Shown piece after piece: positions 8,503 through 18,268 of a stretch of DNA of 64,000 bases. Source of the stretch: CAZCAC01 sp964496575 (GTDB lineage Bacteria; Planctomycetota; UBA1135; GCA-002686595); assembly GCA_964496575.1 (NCBI GenBank), contig CAZCAC010000002.1:1-64000 (forward strand), given 5' to 3'. The stretch's first letter is position 1. Each line of letters begins with the position of its first letter. The position numbers and the translations under genes are program-made. The notes under the pieces were generated by a model. It searched no databases and was not told where the DNA came from. It saw only the letters and a program-made list of their open reading frames with translations.

Positions 8503-10383
8503 ATGCCCAAGCACTTCCGCTTCAAGGTCCAGCTCCGGGAAGTCCGCCCGACGATCTGGAGACGGTTCCTGCTCCGCACCTCGGCGAGCTTCGCCGACCT
8601 GCACGAGGCGATCCAGGATTGCGGGGGGTGGGAAGACGCACACCTGTACTCCTTCCTCGAGCCGGGAGGGGCGGGCTACGACGAACTACCCGGCGCCGGT
8701 ACCGGAGAAGGAGAAACCGACTGGGCCAGCACCGCCCTCGCCTCCTGGTTCGGTGAAGAGCAACGCCAGTGCGTCTACTGGTACGATTTCGGAGACGACT
8801 GGATGCACGACGTCGGGCTCGAGAGGATCGAGGAGCACGACGAGGCCTTCGAACGAAGACTCCTCGACGGCGCGCGCGCCTTTCCCCTCGAGGACTGTGG
8901 AGGCATCCCCGGCTACGAACGCTGCGTGGAGGCGCTGAGACGAGGCCGGGAACCCACCGGCGGCGAGGCCGGACCTGAGTTCGACCGGGAAGAGCTGGAC
9001 GAGCTCCTCGACTGGATCGGCGACTGGGATCCAGAACGATTCGACCTCGAGACGACCAGGCGCTCCTTCGACCGAGAGACCGCCCCCTCGGCGCGCCGGG
9101 TGAAACACCGGGCGATGGGGGAGGCGTACATCGAGCCGCCCGGAACCCTGTGCGCGGCCCCCCTGCCCGACGCGCCGACGACGCGACCCGTGGGGATGGT
9201 CTGGCACCTGTTCCGGATCGCTCAGGCGGGCTCGACGCACCCACCCGGCGAGTCGGTCACCACCGGCCTCGCCTGCATCCGCCGACCCGGGCGACGGAAG
9301 TGCCCCGGGCGCATCGTCGTCCAACGTCGCGTGAGCGACGACGAGATCGAGTGGCGCTGCTCCGACTGCTCCGACGGCGGCTCCATCAGCGGCTGGCGCG
9401 GGGGGCGCGACGATCTCTCCGAGGCGGCCGACTCCCACCGCCGCAGCGGCGCGGAGGAGACCGTTGTCCGGGTCCCCTTCGACCTCTACGGCGCGCTGAT
9501 GCACGAGCGAAACATCGCGATCGAGCCGAGCCGGCTCCTCTGCTCCGCCCGGGCGAGCGCCGGGCAGGTGGAGCTCCGCGGGAGCCTCGACGAGATCGAC
9601 GAGCTGCTCGATGAGACCTGCGCCGAGGCGAACCACCTGGAGCCGGGCAAACAGCAGAAGCGCCTCGACGCCGCCGGCGAGCTCCTCCGCGAGGTGCTCC
9701 AGGCCGACCAGATCGCCGGCGACGAACCGGAGGCGGAAGCCGTCATCGCCGAAGCGACGCGCGGGCTCCGGCTCACCGGCGAGGAGCTGGAAGGCCTCCG
9801 GCAGCTGTATCGATCGGCCGGGGTGCTCCTCGCGAGGCTCGGCCTGGAAACCCAGGACCGGATCGCCGGCCTGCTCCGCGAGACCGGCGAGTCGCTCGTC
9901 CTCTGCCGGAAGGTCCGCGAGGTTCTCGCTGTCCGGGACGTCCGTTATCGCGAGCTCCGCCACTTCCTGGGGCGCATCTCCGGCCTCCTCGAACGGATCC
10001 AGGAGTTCGGGCAACGCTGCCCATCCGGCGGCCTCGAGGTGTGCCGCGCGCTCCTGAGGGGGATCGGCGACATCGCCAACAGGGTCGCTACCGACGAGAA
10101 CGAGCTCGAAGTGGAGAACCGGTTCATCGCCGAGGCCGCGCTCGAGATGGCCGGCAGGATCGATCGAACCTCGGAAGGGCTCCGCCCACTGCTCGAGGAC
10201 CTCCTCGACCTCTGGCGTAAGGACGACTGCTGCGCCTTCCACTTCGTCCCCGAGCTCATCGTCGGACTCGAGCTCGGCAAGCGGGAGAAGAACTGGCTGC
10301 GCAAGCAGATCGACGAGCGGCTCGGCGATGGCAAGGGTACCGCGGACGACCTGCTCGAAGAGCTGGCCGGGCGGCTGCGCTGA
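8503..10383 (+). CDS. Plasmid pRiA4b ORF-3-like protein with zinc-ribbon-like middle and helical C-terminus
   Basis: A 626-residue protein. Residues 1-170 match the pRiA4b ORF-3 family (MPKHFRFKVQLREVRPTIWR, then YWYDFGDDWMHDV, then LEDCGGIPGYERCVEAL), which is related to IS1096-type TnpR-like passenger proteins. Residues about 255-305 carry two Cys pairs in a ribbon-like layout (ACIRRPGRRKCPGRIVV, then IEWRCSDCSDGGSISGW). I have seen this segment attached to the same family. The last 280 residues are long amphipathic helices with no recognised domain. No TM segment or signal peptide is visible, so it is cytoplasmic. Biochemical function is not established for the family. A related type of domain protein (19277-21184) lies further along, with the SWIM/SNF2 helicase between. 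Confidence 0.75.
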   Translation: MPKHFRFKVQLREVRPTIWRRFLLRTSASFADLHEAIQDCGGWEDAHLYSFLEPGGAGYDELPGAGTGEGETDWASTALASWFGEEQRQCVYWYDFGDDWMHDVGLERIEEHDEAFERRLLDGARAFPLEDCGGIPGYERCVEALRRGREPTGGEAGPEFDREELDELLDWIGDWDPERFDLETTRRSFDRETAPSARRVKHRAMGEAYIEPPGTLCAAPLPDAPTTRPVGMVWHLFRIAQAGSTHPPGESVTTGLACIRRPGRRKCPGRIVVQRRVSDDEIEWRCSDCSDGGSISGWRGGRDDLSEAADSHRRSGAEETVVRVPFDLYGALMHERNIAIEPSRLLCSARASAGQVELRGSLDEIDELLDETCAEANHLEPGKQQKRLDAAGELLREVLQADQIAGDEPEAEAVIAEATRGLRLTGEELEGLRQLYRSAGVLLARLGLETQDRIAGLLRETGESLVLCRKVREVLAVRDVRYRELRHFLGRISGLLERIQEFGQRCPSGGLEVCRALLRGIGDIANRVATDENELEVENRFIAEAALEMAGRIDRTSEGLRPLLEDLLDLWRKDDCCAFHFVPELIVGLELGKREKNWLRKQIDERLGDGKGTADDLLEELAGRLR

Positions 10384-10606
10384 CTGGCCAGGCGGCAACT
10401 CCGGCCGAACCCAGCTCCAGCAGCGCCGACAAGAATCCCACATCCGGGCGAAACCAGCTCCAGCCGGCGGCATCCATCTCCCAGTGCCCTGAGCGATTCG
10501 CCCGAACTGTGCGCAAATCCTGACCGCCCTCAACAACGGCAATCGGGGGTTGAGCCGGGGGGGCGATGAGGTAACCTGAAACTCCTGCTGGACGGAGAGA
10601 GCCAGG

Positions 10607-13600
10607 ATGTCACCCCGGAGTCGATTCGCATGCACGCTGCTCGCACGCCCCGCCATGGTAGTCGCTCGTAGTCGCCCGCTCACGACGATCGGAATCGTTG
10701 CCGCCTGTCTGGCGGCCTTCGCGCTCGGCTGGTTCCTCTTGAAGGGGCTCGGTTCGCCAGAATCGCAGCCGGACGCGGTGCCGAGCGATCCACCAGAGAT
10801 CGCGGACGCCGACGCCGCCCCCGAAGTGGTCTCGGATCGGGCCGACCGATCCACTCGCGGGCAGCCTGAGGACGAGGAACGACGGATCGCCATGCCGGCG
10901 TCGGTCCTCTCCGGCGCGATCCTCGATCCGTCGGGAAGCCCCGTCGAAGGAGCCATTCTCTCCTGGACCACCATGCTCGAGGATCAACGCTCCCCGGACC
11001 AGCGCTGGGGTGATCTCGATCACGAGCGCATTCGGGCCGCGACCGTCAGCACGACGACCGACGAGGATGGAAACTTCACCTTCGAGGCGCCCCCCTCCGA
11101 GATCGAAGGGCCTCTCTCGGTCGTTTGGATATCTCATCCAAGCTGGCAAGCGTGCTCCGTGGTCCTCCCGAGGGAGTGGGAGGAGTGGGTCTGGCCCGAG
11201 AGCCTGGAGCTGGTGGCCGGCGAGGAGGTCGAGGTCGTGGTGGTGAGCGGCACCGGGGAGCGCTGTCCGCTGGCCACCGTCCTCCAGCACCTGATCTTCA
11301 CCGGATCCCACCCCGACCTCACCGAAGTGGAGATCGACGCCAGGCGCTTCTACTGGCGGGAGCTGAGCACGGATGTCGCGGGGTCGGCGCTCGCCCACCC
11401 GGGCAGCGGCAAGATCAACCTCGTCGCCCGGGCGGGAGAGCGGGTGTCCAAAGCGTGGCTCGGGACTCCCGAGGAGACCGTGACCCTCACCCTGCTCGAC
11501 TCCTTCGTCGTGTCGGGTCTGGTGCGCACGGACAAGGACGTCTCCTCCTTCTCCGGCACTCGCGTGGCCATCGGCTTTCGCCGCGAGCCGGAGTCCAAAC
11601 CCGCGTGGTTCACCACCTCGATGCAGGTCCGGAGCGACGGCAGCTTCGGGCCGTTCACCTATCCCCTCGCCGACGGCGCCCAGCTCACCTCATGGGTCGG
11701 CCTGGGAGACGTGATCGAGCAGTACGACGACCGGCCAGCGCCACGGCCGGGCGAGCGAGTTCACCTGGTCCTCGACGTATCGGTCGGAGAGCAGATCTCG
11801 ATTCGAGTCGAGGACCTCGACGGACTTCCCATCGAGGGAGCCACGGTCTTCGGGTTCCCGCTGCGCATCGACACCTTCGTGGATGTCGGCATCGAGGCGA
11901 AGACCGATGAAGAGGGCCAAGCCGTGCTCCGCGGGCTTCCCCCGGGACGAGTCGCCTTTCGAGCCTCCAAGGTGGGCTACGCCATCGTCGATCGCTGGGT
12001 GGATCCTCCTCCCGCGCCTCAGATCGTCCTCCCCTGGAACGGAGAGGAGGAGCTCCGCATCATCCTCCCCCCGTCGGTGACCATCGAGGGATACGTCGTG
12101 ATGGACTGGGAACCGGTGCCGGAGTTCACTCTGGCCTACTGGTCGAGCTACGAGCGGCAGGGCCACAGCGACTTCTCGGACGAGGAGGGACGATTCAAGA
12201 TCGTTGTCGAGAAGGGAATCGAGGTCTCGCTGATGGCCAGCACCGAAGGGTTGCCGCAGTCGGAGACGGTCACCGTGACCGCCGGTGAGGCCGATTCACT
12301 CGAGGTGGAGCTCACGATCCCTCCGCCACGGCTCTGCCGCGGCCAGATCGTCGATGCCACGACCGGTGAACCGCACCCCTCCGCGAGCCTGATCCCCTGG
12401 ACGACGACAGGGAATTCGCTGTTCCGTAAACGTGGGGACAGCTTCACCACCGACTTCGAGGGGCGCTTCGAGGTTCCAGGGCTCTATCCGGGAAGTGGGG
12501 GGCTCGAGATCAGCGCCGAGGGATACTCGACGATCTACACCACCGTCTCCGCCGACCACGGGGAGATCATCGAGTACGGAATCATCGCCCTGGAGCCTCT
12601 CGCCTCCGCCGTGATCCGGGTCGTCGGACTGGAGGGCGACCCGACGCGCTGTCGGGTCTGGCAGAACATCACGAAGCCGAAATCCCCCGTCCCTCTGGGA
12701 GCCGACGGTACGCTGAGGATGGAGAGCCTCCGCCCGGCCCAGTACACCTTCTTCCTCCAGCTCCCCGACCGGAGCATACGCACGACGAAGCACCTCGTCC
12801 TCCCGACACGGGAAGCGGAGGTCTTCTTCCGGCTGGGAGGTGAAGCCGAGCTGGGGATCCACGTCGAGCGAGGCGATGGACGGTTCGAGTTGAAAGAGCT
12901 GAGCGTGCGGGTCAGCACCTCCACCACGGTCGGGGATCCAGAGACGCTGGAGATCGAGGTCCCGGAAGCTGGCAAGACCGTCCTGCGCGGCCTGAACGAC
13001 GGTCCAGCGGTCGTCGAGCTGCTCGGCCCGGAGGGTGAGCCCCTGCAGAGCCTTGCCATGGAACTGATCGCGGGAATCCTGCAAGAGGTGCGGCTGACGC
13101 CCGGAGCTGGCGGGCGCAGGCTCCGCCTCCTCGACGGCGACGGCACGCCCCATTCGACCACCGGGGTCCGGATCGCCCTGCCCGGCGATGCCAGCGGTTG
13201 GTGTCCGAGGATCTGGACGGACGTCGACGGCGTGCTGGAGCTGGGTGCCATCGAGGCGTCGTCCATCCTGCTGTTCGCGAATCCCACCGCTGGTGAGCTG
13301 GCCTTCGGCGTCCAGGTCGAGCTGGATCCCGATCCTTCGAAGATCACCGAGGTCCGTCTGGAGACCCCGGCCCGCCTGGTCCTGCAGCTCCTGGAGGAGG
13401 GCGAGCCCTGCACCGGCGTCTCCATGCAGTTCACGCACTCCGCGCTCCCCCCGGGCCAATCCGGGCCGACCTGCCATTCCGACGAGACAGGCCTCACCAG
13501 CCCCTACCAGACGACGGAGGGGAGGTACCTCGTGACGCCCGAGTCGCCGAGGTACTGGCGCCTCACCACGGCGATCAATGTCGTCGCCGGAAAGGGGCCC

Positions 13601-13912
13601 TACCGGGTCGAGCTCTACAGCCTGGGGACGATTCGAGTGCGAGCGCTATCGGAGTCCGGCACCCCGGCAGCGGGCGTCGAGCTCGAGCTGCGCCACTCGG
13701 CGCTCGGTGCCAGCGTCCTCGACTGGATCGAGAGAGGAGTGATCACCTCCTGTGAGTCCCCGCTCATGACCGGATCGGATGGCGAGCTCGAGCTCTCCGG
13801 CGTTCCGCGAGGAAGCTACGAGTGGAGCGCGAGGTATCCGAGTGGAGTCGTTCTTCAAGGGACCGCGAACCTGCCGCCCGAGGGGGCGATCGTCGTGGAG
13901 ATCCAGCCGTAG
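10607..13912 (+). CDS. Giant TM-anchored carboxypeptidase-regulatory-like repeat protein
   Basis: A 1101-residue protein. ATG 10607 is preceded by GGAGAG. An alternative start is the in-frame ATG at codon 17, just before the TM segment. One TM is at about residues 25-47 (LTTIGIVAACLAAFALGWFL). An acidic linker is followed by many beta-sandwich repeats of the CarboxypepD_reg type, for example SGAILDPSGSPVEGAILSW, TDEDGNFTFEAPPSE, TDEEGQAVLRGLPPGR and TDFEGRFEVPGLYPG. No catalytic motif is visible. The likely topology is inner-membrane anchor with a large extracytoplasmic rod. It shares architecture with the proteins at 2524-5076, 39255-42320 and 48723-50000, so this is an expanded family in this genome. 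No neighbour suggests a specific role. Confidence 0.8.
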   Translation: MSPRSRFACTLLARPAMVVARSRPLTTIGIVAACLAAFALGWFLLKGLGSPESQPDAVPSDPPEIADADAAPEVVSDRADRSTRGQPEDEERRIAMPASVLSGAILDPSGSPVEGAILSWTTMLEDQRSPDQRWGDLDHERIRAATVSTTTDEDGNFTFEAPPSEIEGPLSVVWISHPSWQACSVVLPREWEEWVWPESLELVAGEEVEVVVVSGTGERCPLATVLQHLIFTGSHPDLTEVEIDARRFYWRELSTDVAGSALAHPGSGKINLVARAGERVSKAWLGTPEETVTLTLLDSFVVSGLVRTDKDVSSFSGTRVAIGFRREPESKPAWFTTSMQVRSDGSFGPFTYPLADGAQLTSWVGLGDVIEQYDDRPAPRPGERVHLVLDVSVGEQISIRVEDLDGLPIEGATVFGFPLRIDTFVDVGIEAKTDEEGQAVLRGLPPGRVAFRASKVGYAIVDRWVDPPPAPQIVLPWNGEEELRIILPPSVTIEGYVVMDWEPVPEFTLAYWSSYERQGHSDFSDEEGRFKIVVEKGIEVSLMASTEGLPQSETVTVTAGEADSLEVELTIPPPRLCRGQIVDATTGEPHPSASLIPWTTTGNSLFRKRGDSFTTDFEGRFEVPGLYPGSGGLEISAEGYSTIYTTVSADHGEIIEYGIIALEPLASAVIRVVGLEGDPTRCRVWQNITKPKSPVPLGADGTLRMESLRPAQYTFFLQLPDRSIRTTKHLVLPTREAEVFFRLGGEAELGIHVERGDGRFELKELSVRVSTSTTVGDPETLEIEVPEAGKTVLRGLNDGPAVVELLGPEGEPLQSLAMELIAGILQEVRLTPGAGGRRLRLLDGDGTPHSTTGVRIALPGDASGWCPRIWTDVDGVLELGAIEASSILLFANPTAGELAFGVQVELDPDPSKITEVRLETPARLVLQLLEEGEPCTGVSMQFTHSALPPGQSGPTCHSDETGLTSPYQTTEGRYLVTPESPRYWRLTTAINVVAGKGPYRVELYSLGTIRVRALSESGTPAAGVELELRHSALGASVLDWIERGVITSCESPLMTGSDGELELSGVPRGSYEWSARYPSGVVLQGTANLPPEGAIVVEIQP

Positions 13913-14702
13913 GAGGCCGGGTGGCTCCGCTTGGCCGAGCCGGCTGCAAGTACGAGGCCAGGACCGAGTCCATCAGGTGACGAGCTCTGTCCCGGCCCGC
14001 TACTCGACCCTGCCGCCTCACCATCTCGTCAATCCAGATCGGCGCAAAGGGCGAGGTACAACCCTTCGAAGTCGGATAGTCGCGATAGACCCCCAACGCT
14101 TCTCCGATGGCGAGCGCCCGCTTCCTCGAGGCCGTCGAGCAGGGACGATTCACCAACAGCTCGCTCGCCCGAGATACCGGGAAGAGCAAGCAGGCGACGA
14201 ACAAGTACGTGAGCAAGTTTCTCGAGGGGAGATACATCCACCTCGCGGAGCAGGTCGGGCGAAACCGGTACCACGAGATCGATCCTCAATACCAGGTGTT
14301 CGCCGACGCCTGACACGGTACCTGACGCCCGTTCACGACCCAGGGGGAGAGGAAGCCCGGTACGGTTTCCAGATCGCCGACAGGCAAGAGAGGACCGGCC
14401 GGCCCATGCGCGAGCTCGCCCCTGTCCGGGATGAAGGAGGAAGAAAGCGTGGTCCTCGGGAACGGTCCGAGAAACGCCCGTCGAGGCGGCGGGATCGGTG
14501 AGGGCCGGCCAGCCGGAGGTGATGACGGTCCGTGCGCACGCAGGTCCCGCGCCAACTTGCGAAAGATTCGGCTCCCCGCCCCAGAACCCACTCGATCCCC
14601 AACTCCCGCAGCAACTCCTCCCGCGGCAGCCGAACCTCCTCGCCTGGTGGAGGATCGGTGGCCGGATCCGCTACCATGCCGCGCCCCGACCGGGAGAACA
14701 CC
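13913..14702. other. 790-bp region of decayed gene copies
   Basis: Apart from the small wHTH remnant at 14107-14313, this stretch holds sequence homologous to 18992-19330. A block from about 14500 (GGCCAGCCGGAGG) onward matches 19201 onward. It continues, on the minus strand near 14575-14650, into a remnant of the C-terminus of a paralogue of the 19277-21184 protein (minus-strand reading LLRELGIE, versus LMRELGIEGE there). The stop codon is not conserved in the remnant. So a copy of the junction of two convergent genes once lay here, and the SNF2 gene now starts inside it. From 13913 to about 14100 I see nothing recognisable. Confidence 0.6.
14107..14313 (+). pseudogene. Remnant: winged-helix C-terminus of an AAA-type protein
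   Basis: A 68-codon frame whose residues 11-68 (from QGRFTNSSLARDTGKSKQAT) are nearly identical to the last 63 residues of the protein at 18269-18991. The DNA of 14122-14313 aligns to 18800-18991 at a constant offset of 4678 bp without gaps, and the last 170 bp are roughly 90 percent identical. Upstream of about 14119 the similarity ends, so the ATPase part is missing. It is therefore a truncated copy produced by segmental duplication and deletion, although the winged-helix unit itself is intact and could in principle be translated from ATG 14107. Confidence 0.75.
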
Positions 14703-17438
14703 ATGACCACCGCCAGAACGAAGGACCTCACCCTGCGAGACAAGCTCTCGCGCCTCACCTACACCCAGGCCTGCAGGCTCATCGGTCCGGATGGACGGAA
14801 GCTCCTCAGGGCGGGCGGACGTCGGGATCTCTCCACCGACGAGGTCGAGCTCGACCAGCGAGTCTTCACCGCGAGGGTGGGCGAGGCCGAGGTGCGCATC
14901 GCGCTGCGAGACGACCGGCCCGGCCGCATCTCCTGGAACTGCTCGGAATGCGACTCGGCCTGCGAACACGTCGGGGCCGCCTTCTCCCTGATCCTGGAGG
15001 AGAAGATGGCTCTCGGCCTCGCCCGGCCTCCGAGGGAACGAGTCCCGGTCGAGAGCCTGGGCGAGGCGGAGCTCGTCGAGCGAGCCCTGGCGGATCGGAC
15101 GGAGCGCGCGCGGACCGAGAGGATGACCCTGCGCTCGACCGACCCAAAGCGCCTCTGGACCGAGTACACCATCACCAGCGCGGCCTCCGGCAAGACGTAT
15201 CGGCTCGCCCTGCGCGGGACGAAGGCGGGCGAGTCCTACTGCTCCTGCCCCGACTTCCGCAAGAACACCCTGGGGACCTGCAAGCACATCATCCACGCGC
15301 TGGCGAAGGTGAGGCGGCGTTTCAGCAAGGCGACCTTCTCGCGCCCTTATCGTCGAAAACGGCTTGCCGTGTATCTCGCCTACGGAGCCGAGGTGGAGCT
15401 CCGCGTGGCCCTCCCCCAGGAGCTCCCGAGCAGCGCCGCGCGGGTTCTGCGCCCCATCGCGAACCGACCGATTCGCGCTCTGCCCGACCTGCTCGAGCGG
15501 CTGCGGAAGCTGGAGAGGCTCGGCGAAGAAGTCACCATTCATCCCGACGCGGAGGAGTACATCCAGCAGCGCCTGATGCTGGAACGCCTGCGCAGGAAGT
15601 CGGCGGCGATTCGCAAGAATCCCGCCGGGCACAAACTGCGCAAAGAGCTCCTGCGAGTAGAGCTGCGTCCCTACCAGCTCGACGGAATCGCCTTCGCCGC
15701 GGGCGTCGGCCGAGCCGTGCTGGCGGACGACATGGGGCTCGGCAAGACCATCCAGGCGATCGGGACCGCGGAGCTCCTCGCGCGCGAAGTCGGGATCGAG
15801 CGCGTGCTCGTCGTCTGCCCCGCATCCGTCAAGGCTCAGTGGAAAGGAGAGATAGAACGCTTCAGTGATCGTGATGCCCGGATCGTGCTCGGAAGTGCCG
15901 AGGAGCGAGCCGAGCAGTACGGTGAACCCGGCTTCTTCACCATCTGCAACTACGAGCAGGTGCTGCGCGACATCCTGGCGATCGAAGCAGAATCCTGGGA
16001 CCTGATCATCCTCGACGAGGGCCAGCGGATAAAGAACTGGGAAGCCAAGACCGCCCAGGTGATCAAGGGGCTGCGGTCTCCCTTCGCCCTGGTCCTGACC
16101 GGGACGCCGCTCGAGAACCGCATCGACGATCTCTACTCGATCGTGGAATTCATCGATGAGCGGCGCCTGGCGCCGGCCTTTCGCTTCTACAACCGGCACC
16201 GCGTCGTGGACGAGCGAGGCAAGGTGCTCGGCTACAAGAACCTCGCGGAGTTGAGGCAACACCTGGATCCCGTGCTGCTGCGGAGGACTCGCACTTCGGT
16301 GCTCGAGGAGCTGCCTCCCCGGACGACGGAGATCCTCCGCATCCCGCCCACCGATGAGCAGCTCGAGTTGCACGGCGCGCACATGAGGGTCGTCAGCACG
16401 ATCATCAACAAGGCGTACATCAGCGAGATGGACCTCCTGCGGCTCCAGAAGGCCCTCTTGATGTCCCGCATGTCTGCCGACGGAACGTTCCTGGTCGACA
16501 AGCAGACACCCGGCTACTCGAGCAAGCTGGACGAACTCAAAGAGCTCCTCGAGCGACTCCTGGCCGAGGAGGACCGCAAGATCGTCCTCTTCACCGAGTG
16601 GACGACAATGCTCGACGCCATTCAGAGGATCGTCGAGGGAAACGGAGCCGGTTGGGTGCGCCTCGACGGCAAGGTGCCGCAGAAGAAGCGCCAGGCCCTG
16701 GTGCGCTCCTTCCAGGAAGACCCCGGCTGCCAGCTATTCCTCACCACCAACGCCGGCGCGACCGGTCTGAACCTGCAGGCGGCCAACACCGTGATCAACG
16801 TCGACCTGCCCTGGAACCCGGCGATTCTCGAACAGCGCGTCGGCCGCGCGCACCGGATGGGGCAGAAGAGACCGGTGCACGTGCTGATCCTGGTCACCGA
16901 GGACACCATCGAAGAGAGGATGCTGGGAACACTTTCGGCCAAGCACGAGTTGGCCCAGGCCGTGCTCGACGTCGACTCGGAGATCGATACGGTCGACCTC
17001 TCCTCCGGCGTCGAGGAGCTGAAGCGCCGCCTCGAGGTGCTCGTCGGCCGAAAGCCGGAGGCGGCGGTCGACGAGAGCATCCGGCGCGAGGTGCAGGCCA
17101 CCGCCGAGGATCGAGCACGATCCGAGCGAGTCGCCCTCGCGGGCGGCAAGATGCTCGACGCCGCGTTCACCTTCCTTGGCGAGCTGCTTCCCGAGGCCGG
17201 TCGATCGCCCGCCGCGTCGGAGGCCGGTTCCGCCCTTCAACGGAGCCTGAACGAGTGCCTCTCCCGGGACGAGCAGGGCCGACCGACGCTGACCGTCACC
17301 CTGCCCGACGAGGCCGCCCTGCAACGACTCGCCTCCTCCCTCTCCCGGCTGATGGTCGCGGGAGCTCCGGCCCCGGAACGGACGCCGGAGGCGGCGCGGC
17401 CCGCGAGTGCGAAGCGAGAGACGTGCCAGCGACTCTGA
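14703..17438 (+). CDS. SWIM-domain SNF2 family helicase
   Basis: A 911-residue protein started at ATG 14703, preceded by GGGAGAA. Two SWIM-like zinc sites are present: WNCSECDSACEHVG at about 76-90 and SYCSCPDFRKNTLGTCKHII at about 178-197. The SNF2_N domain follows, with Walker A LADDMGLGKT at about 340, Walker B-like ILDEGQ at about 435 (DEGQ rather than DEAH) and LVLTGTPLENR. The C-terminal helicase domain is from about 615 to 760 (LFLTTNAGATGLNLQAANTV, then EQRVGRAHRMGQ). The last roughly 100 residues are family-specific. Predicted role: ATP-driven DNA translocase or remodeller in DNA repair, transcription or defence. It is followed after 59 bp by a DUF1579 gene. It starts inside the decayed duplicate described at 13913-14702. 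Confidence 0.9.
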   Translation: MTTARTKDLTLRDKLSRLTYTQACRLIGPDGRKLLRAGGRRDLSTDEVELDQRVFTARVGEAEVRIALRDDRPGRISWNCSECDSACEHVGAAFSLILEEKMALGLARPPRERVPVESLGEAELVERALADRTERARTERMTLRSTDPKRLWTEYTITSAASGKTYRLALRGTKAGESYCSCPDFRKNTLGTCKHIIHALAKVRRRFSKATFSRPYRRKRLAVYLAYGAEVELRVALPQELPSSAARVLRPIANRPIRALPDLLERLRKLERLGEEVTIHPDAEEYIQQRLMLERLRRKSAAIRKNPAGHKLRKELLRVELRPYQLDGIAFAAGVGRAVLADDMGLGKTIQAIGTAELLAREVGIERVLVVCPASVKAQWKGEIERFSDRDARIVLGSAEERAEQYGEPGFFTICNYEQVLRDILAIEAESWDLIILDEGQRIKNWEAKTAQVIKGLRSPFALVLTGTPLENRIDDLYSIVEFIDERRLAPAFRFYNRHRVVDERGKVLGYKNLAELRQHLDPVLLRRTRTSVLEELPPRTTEILRIPPTDEQLELHGAHMRVVSTIINKAYISEMDLLRLQKALLMSRMSADGTFLVDKQTPGYSSKLDELKELLERLLAEEDRKIVLFTEWTTMLDAIQRIVEGNGAGWVRLDGKVPQKKRQALVRSFQEDPGCQLFLTTNAGATGLNLQAANTVINVDLPWNPAILEQRVGRAHRMGQKRPVHVLILVTEDTIEERMLGTLSAKHELAQAVLDVDSEIDTVDLSSGVEELKRRLEVLVGRKPEAAVDESIRREVQATAEDRARSERVALAGGKMLDAAFTFLGELLPEAGRSPAASEAGSALQRSLNECLSRDEQGRPTLTVTLPDEAALQRLASSLSRLMVAGAPAPERTPEAARPASAKRETCQRL

Positions 17439-17497
17439 TCCCCAGGGACACTCTTGGCGCTACTCCGCCACTCTCGCCCTGAACCTCTCCCGACCCG

Positions 17498-18004
17498 ATG
17501 ACGAACCCGCAGTACATGGAAGACATGGCCGCGGCCGGGACTCCGGGTCCCCAGCACGAGGTGCTCGCCAGCCGCGCCGGTTCCTGGAAGATCGAGGGCC
17601 AGATGTGGATGAAACCGGGTGAGGACCCGATGCCGATGCCCGCGACCGCCGTGACGAAGGTGCTGTTCGACGGTCGCTACATCGTCGAGGAGTTCAAGAG
17701 TAACTTCATGGGCATGCCCTTCGAGGGTCGCCTCCTGCAGGGCTACGACAACCTCACCCAGCAGTACTGGAGCCTGTGGACCGACAACATGAGCACCGGC
17801 TACTGGCTCTCCCACGGCACCGAGACCTCTCCCGGCACCGTCGAGTTCGAAGGCACCGCGAACGACCTCCTCACGCCGAAGGGCCGCCCGGTGCGCATGA
17901 TCACGACCGTCAACGACGACGGCAGCTACACCATGAAGATGTTCGACTCGCACAAGGACAGCGGCGAGTTCCAGACGATGGAGCTGCGCTACGTCCGCGA
18001 CTGA
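17498..18004 (+). CDS. DUF1579 family protein
   Basis: A 168-residue protein, MTNPQYMEDMAAAGTPGPQH at the start. The family signature is clear: a segment with SRAGSWKIEGQMWMKPGEDP, then FDGRYIVEEFKSNFMGMPFE, GYDNLTQQYWSLWTDNMSTG and the terminal MELRYVRD. DUF1579 proteins are about 160-200 residues and form a lipocalin-like beta barrel of unknown function, common in planctomycetes and proteobacteria. There is no signal peptide. It follows the helicase with 59 bp between. Whether it is cotranscribed with it is unclear, and no functional link is evident. Confidence 0.88.
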   Translation: MTNPQYMEDMAAAGTPGPQHEVLASRAGSWKIEGQMWMKPGEDPMPMPATAVTKVLFDGRYIVEEFKSNFMGMPFEGRLLQGYDNLTQQYWSLWTDNMSTGYWLSHGTETSPGTVEFEGTANDLLTPKGRPVRMITTVNDDGSYTMKMFDSHKDSGEFQTMELRYVRD

Positions 18005-18186
18005 GGTCTCGGGGCTCGGCCGAGCCCTCCTCGCCGTCAGCTGATCGGAGATCGATTCCCCCGGTACTCGACCGGGCGGCGCTCATCTCTCTCGCTGAGG
18101 GGGGGCCCGTAGAGCCAGTCGAGGGGAGTTCCAGGGCCCCGCTCGGTTTCCGTGGCCAGGAATCGAGAGGTCGACGGTAAACCACG

Positions 18187-18254
18187 GTAAACCCATGAAG
18201 GTTGACGGTCCGCCCGGGACGACAGTACCCAAGAGTCAACCAAAGGGGGTTTAC
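18187..18254. repeat. 20-bp imperfect inverted repeat upstream of the AAA-type gene
   Basis: The left arm 18187-18206 is GTAAACCC, 5 nt, GGTTGAC. The right arm 18235-18254 is GTCAACC, 5 nt, GGGTTTAC. Thus 15 of 20 positions pair, as blocks of 8 and 7 bp, around a 28-nt loop. A further GGTAAACC copy (ACGGTAAACC, repeated in tandem at 18176-18194) lies just to the left. It ends 14 bp before the start codon at 18269, so it could be an operator, a hairpin in the 5' leader, or the end of a mobile element. Confidence 0.6.
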
Positions 18255-18268
18255 GCTAGAGCAAGGCG

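Noticed and set aside
8686..10974. Very long minus-strand reading frame of 762 codons
   Set aside because: It lies opposite the pRiA4b-type gene, whose product has recognisable domains. The minus product has no recognisable motif and reads like GC-rich antisense.
13940..14060. Minus-strand stretch with protein-like text (IWIDEMVRRQGRVAGRDRAR)
   Set aside because: It has no start, no family match and no continuation across the decayed region, so I could not support a gene.
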